From the NCBI RefSeq assembly GCF_000001735.4, contig NC_003074.8, forward strand, positions 9,672,101 through 9,736,100: a stretch of 64,000 nt of DNA, read 5' to 3'. Positions within the stretch are counted from its first letter, which is position 1; each line of letters begins with the position of its first letter. Both the position numbers and the translations under genes were made by a program. The DNA is from Arabidopsis thaliana. Its lineage: Eukaryota; Streptophyta; Magnoliopsida; Brassicales; Brassicaceae. Shown here one piece after another: positions 48,472 to 58,999 of this stretch. The notes under the pieces were generated by a model. The model made no database searches and was not told the origin of the DNA. It was given only the letters and a program-made list of their open reading frames with translations.

Positions 48472-48609
48472 AATCTAGTCCAGTTGGGAGGATTTTTTCT
48501 TGATTTTTATTTTTTTTTTGTCAACAGCTTGAATTAAATTAGCTTAAAAAGGTATTAACTAAAGCTGTTGACAAAAAAAAAAATAAAGTCCTCCAAACTG
48601 GACTAGATT
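48472..48609. repeat. Long near-perfect inverted repeat (foldback)
   Basis: The left arm (48472-48530) begins aatctagtccagttgggagg and ends gtcaacagctt. The right arm (48562-48609) is its reverse complement with two or three mismatches and lacks an 11-nt piece. The loop is about 31 nt. A transcript would form a hairpin with almost 48 paired bases. It may be a small MITE, or the source of a young hairpin siRNA or miRNA-like locus. Confidence 0.85.
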
Positions 48610-50669
48610 GTGACCACTACAATAATTTGTCATAATTTTGATGTTCGCTAATTGCAAATTAACAGTTACTTTTAAAGGTTTCAAAATCATTTGCATTCAT
48701 CCTACCAAAAAGAACAAAGTCGTTTGAATTCAAGACTGTATAGTAGATAAAGATCTCAAAATTAGTTTGAATTTTAGTGTGGACTATATGTGTAAACAGG
48801 GGTAGGTCCAATCCAACATATCACCAGAGTTCAGTATTTGAGACTTGTAATTTCATTGTCTGAAACAAATATGAAGTAATAAGACAAAACATAATTGGCT
48901 GGTATGCATGCACCCAAATAAATATCAGCCATGTGCCACTGATGAACTTCTTATATTTCAGAATAGCTCTCAGTCAATAAGTGTAAGTGTACTCCATAGT
49001 TTTTTACCGAACCAAATGTTTTATTTTACTATCATTTTTTTACCTTATAATGCAAATGTTTTGTCCACTAATATCAAGAAAACCAAAATTAGAAGAATTT
49101 AAGTATAAGGTTAGAGATAACTGATTTCAAGGTTTCTTATAGATGTTAGGTTTGCATGTGTTGGTTTTTGTGTTTATCTAAGAATTTATCGACATCAATC
49201 TCTCTCTTTTTCTTTTAATGCCGTCAATGGGAAGACATATGGATTAGTGTGTGGCAGGATATGGAAAAGATTTATATAGAAAGAACAAAAAGGAAGGTAG
49301 GAACAATTAAGTAATGGTGCGGTGTACGAATGGTCCAACGTTGCACATGGTAATTGCATAGATCGTATATATGAACTGCATTATTGTCTTTGATTCTTTG
49401 TTCGTGGTTTGGTAAGCCTAGAGTTAGCTAGTTTTGTTAGTTCTAATCTATCTTAGCAAACTTTACGTCCAAACTATCAAAAATCAAGCTGGTTTATTAG
49501 AAGAACAAAAAAATGATCAATGTATTAGACCACCATCCACAATTCCACATGCATGCGTCGCTTTTAATCCAACTTTTTAGTTTTAAACATTCAATCGCTT
49601 GTATTGTTTTGGGTTGGTTTTTTGGTATTTTTTATGTTTACCCGAACGATTAAAAATTTTGGATCTACGATTTACGATAACTGATACTTTGGTTCTGGCA
49701 TAGTCCCTAATAAATTAGGCTCATATGTGTTTGGAAGAGTTTCTTAATTTTTTTTGTTTTTAGCAGAACTATTGATTTTTTGTTTTTAGCAGAACTCTTG
49801 ATCATGAATCATGTTATACTGTTATGGCCTGTGGGGTTGGTTATAGAGGTAGATGGTTCGTATACTGTCCAGACGTTTCACGAACTTTATTATCCATTAA
49901 CCCCACAAAGATTTTAGCGAATCTATTCCCATCCATCTATTGCTATTCACGTTTTGAAACCAAACAAAATGAAATCCGAATGACGAAAATCTCCCTACAG
50001 ATTCCCGCCGAAATGTTGGAAGAAGACTCACAAAGAAGGAAATAATAATGCTGTGATTGGAACGATATAGAAATGAAACGCATACATTGCAACCCAAAGT
50101 AATTTGAACCTTAGCTCATGAGTCATGACTTGTGTTTGTAAAGTTATTTGCGAATTGCTAGTATTATTTTTACACATGGAAGTCGAACCCCTCCTAAGTG
50201 TAACACTCGATGATTTTTCAACGCTTAATATACAATTTTAGCCTGGACATAAATCATGTGTAAATATGTACTACTGTAGTGTGTTGATATAAAATATAAA
50301 AAACGGAAATGAAAACCAAAAATATCAATCACAATGTTTATTATTCATTAAAATTTCCATGTCTCGTAAATTATGATCTAAATTAGTTAGGGCTCTTTAA
50401 GTAAAATAAACAATAACAAAAAAATTCATTTTCATAATTCACATTCCCTGGTTTTCTCAATTATAGTTATTAAACCGTACAATACAATTGCACAAAAGCC
50501 TTCCAGAGATATTACAACTCCAACAACAAACCCAAAGACACATAAATGATCAATCAATAGACAAAGATTCATCTAAAAATGATCCAACGGCCAGAAACCC
50601 ATTACGATGCAAATTAAAAAAGCAAATCACGAAAAATTCATCAGATTAACAACGTTGAATTTGACGTCT
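48610..50669. other. Gene desert (right part) and 3' flank of TIP1;2
   Basis: AT-rich, with no coding frame I can support. The last 200 bp (from about 50460) are probably TIP1;2 3'UTR. Confidence 0.5.
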
Positions 50670-51603
50670 TCAGTAATCGGTGGTAGGCAATTGCTCGTGG
50701 GCATTTTCATCGATGAAGACAAAGTCGTAGATAATTCCGGCGAGTCCACCACCAATAAGAGGACCAGCCCAGTAAACCCAGTGGTTGGTCCACGTCCAGC
50801 TTACGACGGCTGGTCCGAAAGCAACGGCTGGGTTCATGGAAGCTCCGCTGAAAGCTCCACCGGCGAGGATGTTAGCTCCAACGATGAAACCTATGGCGAT
50901 TGGTGCGATTGTTCCGAGACTACCGTTCTTGGGGTCAACGGCTGTGGCGTAGACGGTGTAGACGAGCCCGAAGGTCATCACGATCTCGAAGACGAGAGCG
51001 TTTAATGATCCGACTCCGGCAGAGAGACCGAACGCTGGAATTGGCTGAAAAAACAATCATTTGCAAAAAGGTTTATTTACTTGCCGGAGAAGTTAGGTCA
51101 AACGGGTTATTTTAGTTGGAATATTCAATTGAATTTAGTTTTAAACCAAACCACAAAATAGAGAAACAGAGAATCGAAAATACTACTAAAATCTAATTAG
51201 GTGTAAGTGACGTTACCTCGCCACCGGTGGCAAAGCTAAGGAGGAAACAAGCGGCGACGGAGCCAAGAAGCTGAGCAATCCAGTAGAGAATACCACGGAG
51301 GAGAGTGATGTTACCACCGAGTAAGACACCGAAGGTAACGGCAGGGTTAACGTGGCCACCGGAAATGTTAGCGCCAACAGAGACAGCGACAAAGAGACCG
51401 AAAGCATGAGCTAAGGCAGCGGCGACGAGGCCGGAAGGAGTGGTTGCTCCATTGTCAGTGATCTTGTTGAAAGCAATTCCGGAGCCTGAGCCGGCGAAGA
51501 CGAAGATCAAAGTCGAGATAAACTCAGCGAGCGCCGCCCTAAGTGCGTTGGGGTGATAGACCTCTTCTTGGACTCCACCAATGGCGATGTTTCTGGTCGG
51601 CAT
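50670..51603 (-). CDS. TIP1;2: TIP1;2 tonoplast intrinsic protein (aquaporin)
   Basis: Vacuolar-membrane major intrinsic protein that moves water and, in TIP1 members, urea and hydrogen peroxide. Minus-strand exons 51217-51603 and 50670-51044; 253 residues, equal to my memory of AT3G26520. It begins [20 protein letters not shown] and shows six membrane segments. The two pore NPA boxes are [10 protein letters not shown] and [10 protein letters not shown]. The TIP1 selectivity filter residues are in place (His in ALAHAFGLF, Ile in APIAIGFI, then Ala and Val near the second NPA). The protein is complete. A TATA box lies 90 bp upstream of the ATG. Confidence 0.98.
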
Positions 51604-51691
51604 GATCGGAGAAAGATTTAACGGCTGAGGTTAAAAGCTTTTTGATTAGAGAGAGTGAAGTGATTGGTTTGTTTTTCTTATGTGTTGTACG

Positions 51692-51701
51692 TATATATAT
51701 A
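51692..51701 (-). promoter_or_regulatory. TATA box of TIP1;2
   Basis: A TATATATATA run on the minus strand, about 90 bp before the ATG at 51603, consistent with a strong TATA promoter for this highly expressed gene. Confidence 0.6.
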
Positions 51702-51703
51702 GC

Positions 51704-52485
51704 CGAGTGTTTTCTTCTTCTTGATAGTTATAGATAAAATCCATTTCTTTGTCACATAAACAAATTATTTTGCATTTTTTTAAGGGTTAATTTACTGAAT
51801 GACCAAATTTGACATCCTTATTAAGAGAATGACCTTCTCCCAGAAAAGTTGGGTATATAACGTTTTTTTACCATGCGAAATATCCGATATAGCCTCTACG
51901 GATGGGCGGCAAAACCATATTCCCGACAGCAGACTTGTAGATGTAGGGGAGCTAGAGATTGTAGGGCAATGATTACAACGTATCAAAAAAAAAAAGCATG
52001 CATTACTTATGCAGTTACTACTAAATAAAGCATGAACTATTTATGAGTGTAGATCTCAATTTAGAGCTTTCATTACTACAACTTTCTAAGTTTGTACTGA
52101 ACGTTTCATAAAATACATGCAATTTACAACTGCAGCAGCATGTACTATGAAAGGATTTATTTCATTTTTTTTTTAAAAAAATAATCATTAAAAAACAAAA
52201 AAATTAGTATTGAAATGGAGTATATACCACGATATTGGGCTGGTAACTTTTTCGGGTGAGTATTGTACTGGATTGATTATTCAACAAGGTGAATGGGCTT
52301 TTACCTTGAATCTATGACCAGCAGAAGTACTACGATTTGGTAAACAGCACAAGTACTACGGAAACAACATGTGATGTTTTAAAATCACAATAATCATATC
52401 GGAGCAACTTGGAAAGAAAACATAAGAGAAAATTATTAGAAAAATTCCCGGATGTGACAATAAAAAGCGCGAGCAAAGAGAGATG
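51704..52485. other. TIP1;2 upstream region and left flank of the MULE
   Basis: Promoter and AT-rich spacer. A MULE-end-like sequence, gaaaattattag..., begins at 52428. No gene is visible. Confidence 0.5.
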
Positions 52486-52593
52486 GAGATACGTATCAGA
52501 CGCATTTAATGCGGCGTCAGAGGATATACAGCTTCCAACGTAATATATTGTTGTATGTGTAAACCCTTTTCTTTAGTGTAGCACTTTTTAACA

Positions 52594-53297
52594 CAAGGTT
52601 TGTGTGCTTATGCTATACGCTACAAAATGGCAGGTCGATAAGTTGACACGTTGGTCAATGACGTCAAGATTACGAATAGGCAAGTGGGGGCAGAAGATAT
52701 ACTGAATCTATACCTCGGTTCACGGAAATGTGTAAAGCAAAGACTAAGTAAATCACATGGTTATTTTGACGATAACATGCAATACAAATAAAGAACACTT
52801 AACACTTCGATTTGACATTGGTTAATTGTGTAAAGCAAGGTTTGTGTGCTTATGCTATACGCTACAGAATGGCAGGTCGTTAAGTTGACACGTTGGTCAA
52901 TGACGTCAAGATTACGAATAGGCAAGTGGGGGCAGAAGATATACTACCTCGGTTCACGAAAATGTGTAAAGCAAAGACTAAGTAAATCACCTGGTTATTT
53001 TGACGATAACATGCAATACAAATAAAGAACACTTAACACTTCGATTTGACATTGGTTAATTGTGTAAAGCAAGGTTTGTGTGCTTATGCTATACGCTACA
53101 GAATGGCAGGTCGTTAAGTTGACACGTTGGTCAATGACGTCAAGATTACGAATAGGCAAGTGGGGGCAGAAGATATACTACCTCGGTTCACGAAAATGTG
53201 TAAAGCAAAGACTAAGTAAATCACCTGGTTATTTTGACGATAACATGCAATACAAATAAAGAACGCTTACCACTTCGATTTGACATTCGTGAATTGT
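52594..53297. repeat. Three direct repeats of 234-242 bp at the 5' side of the MULE
   Basis: Units start at 52594, 52836 and 53070 (caaggtttgtgtgcttatgc). Copies 2 and 3 are almost identical; copy 1 has an 8-bp insertion (ctgaatct) and scattered changes. Each unit carries a palindrome TGACGTCA (52659, 52901, 53135) beside TTGAC and GGTCAA W-box cores, and an aacatgcaat motif. They end about 350 bp before the transposase start, so they form its promoter or the element's subterminal binding array. Confidence 0.93.
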
Positions 53298-53539
53298 CGC
53301 TTCACGCCTCCCTCGGGTGTTGGGAGGGAAATCATACCGTTTTGAAATTCGCGTGGCTGCAAATGGTTAAGCAACTGTTACTAGAAATATCTTTAGTTAC
53401 TGTAGCCCTAAAAAACAAAGTTAACCTTTTCTATAAAAGAAGAAAGATGGCAAGATATCATCTCTCACACCTCTACTTCTTCCTATAAAGCACACACTAC
53501 GTATCCAACAACATCGAAGAACTCGATCATTTCTGTTTT

Positions 53540-53640
53540 GGTATGCAATTAATGAATGTTCTTTTGGTCGGGTTTGTTGCTATTTTTAAAAAACTCATGG
53601 TTGATTTATCTCTATTTAATGCAACTCTATTAATGTGTAG
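53540..53640 (+). other. 5'UTR intron of the MULE transposase gene
   Basis: A donor ttg|gtatgc at 53540 and acceptor tgtgtag at 53640 bracket a T-rich stretch, ending 6 bp before the ATG. The leader exon would lie between about 53470 and 53539. Confidence 0.55.
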
Positions 53641-53646
53641 GTACCG

Positions 53647-56600
53647 ATGGTGGTTATAACCGAAATAACCGACGATCGTTATGTCAGGACGGTGAGTGGC
53701 TCCTGGGCAATCGGAGCTGATGGAACATGGTTATTCATATCCAATCACAATAATGCAGTGAGGAGGTTGAGCATTGGGGAAGGGGAGAAGTTAGCATCTG
53801 TGCGCCAGCTTGTTAGAGAAGCGTACGGACAGGAATACGTTGAAGGCCCACTACACCTGACTTACCAATGGCCTGATTGGATGGACATGGAAACTACCTT
53901 TGGTGGGCGCACGAAGCCAGTAAGCATAACTTCAGAGGAGACAATGGGAGTGTTTCTAGCTATGCGTTTTGAGTTGGAGGACTTGAGTTTGTTTGTCTCC
54001 AAGCAAACGGTGGATGATGGTTCCGAAGATGGTGGAACAAGTCAGACTTCAAGTTACGGATTTGCAGATAAAGGCAAATCACCTTTATACGTCAACGCTG
54101 AACGATCACCTAACTACGAGTCCGTTGTGTGGAAAAGGCTTATGGATGACGAGGCGGTCCTCCGCTGGATGCGTTCAACGGAAACAGAAGGTCAAAACGT
54201 TGGAGACTCTTCTACCAACGTACAACAACACCCTGTGAGACCAGCTGTTGAGGCAGCTTCCCCGATGTTAACGACTGAAAGTATGGACACAGCGACTGAA
54301 GATGGAGATCAGGTAAAATATTCTGCGTTTATTAAATTCAGCCACTCGAATATACCATTACAGTACTAAGACATCTATTTACGCAGGAAGAAGACTCAAC
54401 TGTTGTTGAGGCAGATTTACTTAAAAATCTGGGGTTACCGTCAATTAATTTAGCCACTGAATCTTACGACTCTCTCAGTGAAGGGGAAGCGTACAACGAC
54501 GAAAACGACTATCCCGGGGGCGAGACAATTAAGGAGTGCAATTTTTTTGGGCCTTCCGCAACTAACTTGGTGGAACCTCTAGGTGTACACTTGGATCTCG
54601 CGGTACCTCTGCATGAGGCTCTTGAAGACATGTGCCTTAACTTCGCATCTTTCAACAGGGATGCAGCGCCAACCCTAGACGAACAAGGGGAAGAAGGTAC
54701 CAATTACATAGCATGTTGTTTTTAAGAACAACACATATTGCAAGAGTGTTCTAATAATAACCGTCATATAGAGTAACATGTTATTCGTATAAATACCATG
54801 CAATAAAAATTTAATTTCGCTGAATTCCTGATTAGTCGTACGAATACAATCTTAATATCCACATCATATTTGTTTAGTTTAAATAACAAATTGTATTTAA
54901 TATCATGTAATATAATGATATGCTTACAAACCAACACATGGTTTCAATTTACGTTGATATCCCTGAGATATCCCTAATCAAAATATAGAGTAACATGCTT
55001 TAATATTGAACATCATGGGATATAGATATTATGTTGGTCAAAGTGTTACTATTTAGTCATACAAATACATGCTTTCTACATTCACAACATGTGTACAGTG
55101 TAAATAACACACGAACTTTATTGTTGTGTAGGCCGCGTCGGAATGGAATTAGCAATTCGGGATGTGGTCTACGAAGGTGATGAACTGTTTGTTGGCCGGG
55201 TATTCAAAAATAAACAGGATTGCAATGTCAAATTAGCAGTTCACGCACTTAATAGACGGTTCCATTTCCGTCGTGATCGTTCCTGCAAGAAACTAATGAC
55301 TTTAACCTGCATTTCTGAAACATGCCCTTGGCGTGTATACATCGTCAAGCTGGAGGATTCTGACAATTACCAAATTCGAAGTGCTAATCTCGAGCACACT
55401 TGCACTGTAGAAGAAAGGAGTAATTACCACAGAGCAGCAACAACGCGGGTCATAGGCAGCATAATTCAGTCTAAATATGCGGGCAACAGTCGGGGGCCAA
55501 GGGCTATTGACCTTCAACGCATCCTATTGACCGATTACTCAGTTAGAATTTCCTATTGGAAGGCATGGAAATCAAGAGAAATTGCGATGGATAGTGCACA
55601 AGGATCAGCTGCGAATAGTTTCACTCTGTTGCCAGCCTACCTACATGTGCTGCGCGAGGCTAATCCAGGTTCAATTGTTGATCTAAAGACAGAGGTTGAT
55701 GGAAAGGGTAATCACCGGTTTAAGTACATGTTCTTAGCATTCGCCGCATCGATTCAAGGTTTCTCTTGCATGAAACGAGTCATTGTTATTGACGGTGCCC
55801 ACCTGAAAGGCAAATACGGTGGATGCCTCCTAACCGCCAGCGGCCAAGACGCTAATTTCCAGGTTTTTCCCATAGCGTTTGGCGTGGTCGATAGCGAAAA
55901 CGATGACGCATGGGAATGGTTTTTCCGTGTTTTGAGCACCGCTATACCGGATGGAGATAACCTGACCTTCGTCTCAGACAGACATTCCTCCATTTATACC
56001 GGTCTTCGAAGGGTAATCCTTAAAATTGATAATTTTAAATGTTACATGTTATATACAGCATATGGCTCTTATTTATTTTAGAACACATGCTATCTACCAA
56101 TATGCCCTGCTATATACGTATAACACATGTTAACATGCAGGTCTACCCAAAGGCTAAGCACGGGGCATGTATTGTTCATCTGCAACGAAACATAGCGACC
56201 TCATATAAGAAGAAACACTTGCTGTTCCACGTGTCAAGAGCTGCGAGGGCTTTCCGGATCTGTGAATTTCATACATATTTCAATGAGGTGATAAGACTAG
56301 ATCCGGCTTGCGCACGATACTTGGAATCTGTTGGTTTTTGCCATTGGACACGCGCTTATTTCCTTGGGGAAAGATACAACGTCATGACTAGCAATGTGGC
56401 GGAGTCTTTGAACGCAGTCTTGAAAGAAGCCCGTGAACTACCAATCATTTCCTTGTTAGAGTTCATTCGGACCACATTAATTTCCTGGTTTGCTATGAGG
56501 CGTGAGGCAGCTAGAACCGAAGCATCGCCTCTACCACCAAAGATGAGAGAAGTTGTTCATCGTAACTTTGAAAAATCAGTCCGATTTGCGGTTCATCGCC

Positions 56601-57110
56601 TTGACAGGTACGATTACGAGATAAGGGAGGAAGGCGCAAGTGTCTACCACGTGAAGCTTATGGAACGCACATGCTCCTGTAGAGCATTTGATTTGCTTCA
56701 CTTGCCTTGCCCCCACGCAATAGCGGCTGCAGTGGCTGAAGGCGTTCCAATACAAGGACTGATGGCGCCGGAATATTCTGTTGAAAGCTGGAGAATGTCT
56801 TACCTAGGTACCATAAAACCTGTACCCGAGGTTGGTGACGTTTTCGCTTTACCTGAACCAATAGCCTCTCTCCGCCTCTTCCCGCCAGCCACGCGCCGTC
56901 CATCGGGACGGCCGAAAAAGAAAAGAATTACTTCAAGGGGGGAATTCACGGTAAACGTTATACATTTGGAATTTACTGTAACACCCTTAGTGTTTTAAAT
57001 TCCTAACAATTGCTCAATCTTCATCTCAGTGTCCCCAGCGACAAGTAACACGTTGTTCTCGTTGCACAGGCGCCGGCCATAATCGCGCCACGTGCAAAAT
57101 GCCCATATAA
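53647..57110 (+). CDS. MULE transposase (vanA/mudrA-like), five exons, intact
   Basis: DDE-type transposase for the surrounding element. Exons 53647-54312, 54387-54696, 55132-56012, 56141-56950 and 57030-57110; 915 residues, all joins in phase. Order: a unique acidic N-terminal region of about 325 residues with a PB1-like start; a MuDR DNA-binding domain near 330-410 (DELFVGRVFKNKQDC ... CPWRVYIVKL ... LEHTC); and a MULE catalytic domain. Catalytic candidates are Asp546 in VIVIDGAHLKG, Asp608 in TFVSDRHSSI and Glu707 in SNVAESLNAVLKEAR. Then come a SWIM zinc finger near 797-815 (CSCRAFDLLHLPCPH), a basic GRPKKKR nuclear-localisation signal, and a C-terminal CCHC knuckle (CSRCTGAGHNRATC). No stop or frameshift and all key residues present, so it is potentially active. 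Introns 2 and 3 are rich in CATG motifs. Confidence 0.93.
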
Positions 57111-57983
57111 AGGTACAATGTTATTTTATACCGTATCATGCTATAGATAGAAACAACGTTCATACAATTTTTATAATATCATCTGCAGGGGGTGTTGTGT
57201 CTCGCGTCTTCTTCATGAGTTATATGTTGTGTTATATAAGCAAGGGGAAGTCCATCACATATGGATATTATGTAAAAGGAAGGGTCACTTGGTATAATGT
57301 ACATATTAGCAATTAGATGTGGCAATTAGGGTGGCAACTAAAAGCTACGTTGAGAATGCAATCAAGGGACCCCAATTCCAGTAAGTGCCGTATAGAAGAC
57401 CACCTTCTACGGACAAAGGATAATGTTCTGTTTTTTGGCTTTTGTGTAGAAAAAAACTTTATGTTCCCCCTTTTGTAAACAGACTCATGATATTAAGTAA
57501 AGACGCGAGTGTTTAATTATTAATACGTGGTGTAATGTAAAATTCAGATCCACAGACAAGGGGTTAAATGAGGAAATATATGAAACAAATATAACGAATA
57601 GATATAGCACCATTACTGGCAAATTAAAGTCCATAAAAATGTTCAGCCATCATGAACTGACATTTTATGTCAAGGATTCCAACAAGATGAAATCATTCCA
57701 ACCATAAATCAAAATAAGATGCTATTCGAGAAAACCACATGTGATGTTTAGCAATTGCGTGAGGTAAAACCGGGCACCGAGAGTTGAACAGTTCCACATA
57801 GGATTCCTTATGCCACTTCGACTATTTTCTCAGAACCCAATAAGTGCTTCTGCACCACACATTTCACCCCCCAACTACGCCACATAAATGAGTGAATATA
57901 TACACTAACAATATTGGACTATATATACATATTGGCTATCAACATCTCCGTCAATAATAAAACGTCCTTCGGCCTACTTACAC
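57111..57983. other. Spacer after the transposase gene
   Basis: Probably 3'UTR with a further intron (donor near 57112, acceptor ctgcag at 57187). The ORF at 57092-57316 overlaps the transposase end in another frame and looks non-coding. The rest is AT-rich spacer with further CATG motifs (57146 catgctat; 57980 acacatgctt). Confidence 0.5.
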
Positions 57984-58469
57984 ATGCTTGCAAGGGTAGA
58001 AATGAGACAGTATCGTCAGAATCCAGTACTCATGCGGGTGGGTGGGCTGTTCAGAAAACAATTTGACGACGCATTGGAGGCAAATAACCCGGAAGCACAT
58101 TATCTTGAAGGGCTAAGGTATGCTTGTTGGGAGAAAGATTTAGTCATGGCAAAAAAACACATTTTTAAAGCTGTAAACAAGGTAGATGAGGCGCTGTTTG
58201 TTATGGCTATGTTGTCTATTTGTGGTGGTGAGAAGGAGCTAGGTGAATTTTTCACTGAACAACTGTTTGCCCTACCTTGGGCCGAAGTATTAGCTATGGG
58301 TGATTCTTTATTTTCAGCTCTTGAACGAATGGCTGTGCGCCATGGTACAGCTTACAAGCTTACATGGAATGGGGCCCATCCTCCATGTGTATCAATCCAC
58401 AACATATATAATAGATGCGAAGAGTGCTACATTTTCTTTTGTTCAAAAGAATTCTGTCGGCGATGTTAG
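57984..58469 (+). CDS. Small ORF resembling the C-terminal part of F-box (At2g35280-like) proteins
   Basis: Single-exon 161-residue ORF inside the MULE. The middle part (NNPEAHYLEGLRYACWEKDL, then KHIFKAVNKVDEALFVMAML) reads like the Sel1/TPR-like helical segment found in a family of plant F-box proteins. The C-terminus has paired cysteines (CEECYIFFC...CRRC), a zinc-binding look also seen in that family. No F-box precedes it; an upstream in-frame stop lies at 57906. It may be a host gene fragment captured by the MULE or the element's own second gene (a vanB counterpart). Codon phase is clean over the whole length, which suggests recent capture or selection. Product uncertain. Confidence 0.55.
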   Translation: MLARVEMRQYRQNPVLMRVGGLFRKQFDDALEANNPEAHYLEGLRYACWEKDLVMAKKHIFKAVNKVDEALFVMAMLSICGGEKELGEFFTEQLFALPWAEVLAMGDSLFSALERMAVRHGTAYKLTWNGAHPPCVSIHNIYNRCEECYIFFCSKEFCRRC

Positions 58470-58999
58470 ATGGTACAAGCTGCACCCAACGTGGAAATCT
58501 CGTAACCAGAAGGGAAGCATCCTTTAAAATAATATGCTGTTATTTTATATTAACCCGCGTAGCATCTATAAATCACATTCTGTTTGTAAAAAGTACATGT
58601 TTTATGTCTAATGTGTTAGTCGTTATGATAATGGTGTCAAATAACGATATTACATTAAAATGGCGTGATATGTACCTATATTACATGTTTTATATTGACT
58701 TTTTGATCATGTTAATCTGTCTAAGGTGTATAATCCAAAATATTTTTAAACGGGTCATTATTATTGCAAAGTTTACAACCGGGTAAGTCCTAAATATCAA
58801 CTAAGCCACAGTTAGAATGCATCTATATTTAAACGAATCATGAGGTAAATATAAAACGCACGGTACATATTAGAATTGCAGTGACATATGTTTACTACAC
58901 AAAACAGGTGCATAGAAAGAACATTAGGTACTCAACTGTTAGGTGTCTAATATATTACAGAGTCAGGTAATAGAAGGTAAACACACTAGAACATTTGGG
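58470..58999. other. Convergent spacer inside the MULE
   Basis: AT-rich, separating the small ORF (+) from the DUF1985-Ulp1 gene (-). It contains repeated 'tacatgttttat' (near 58597 and 58682) and 'atcatgttaat' (58707). No gene is seen. Confidence 0.55.

Noticed and set aside
50607..51005. 132-codon plus-strand ORF
   Set aside because: Antisense shadow of TIP1;2 exon 2.
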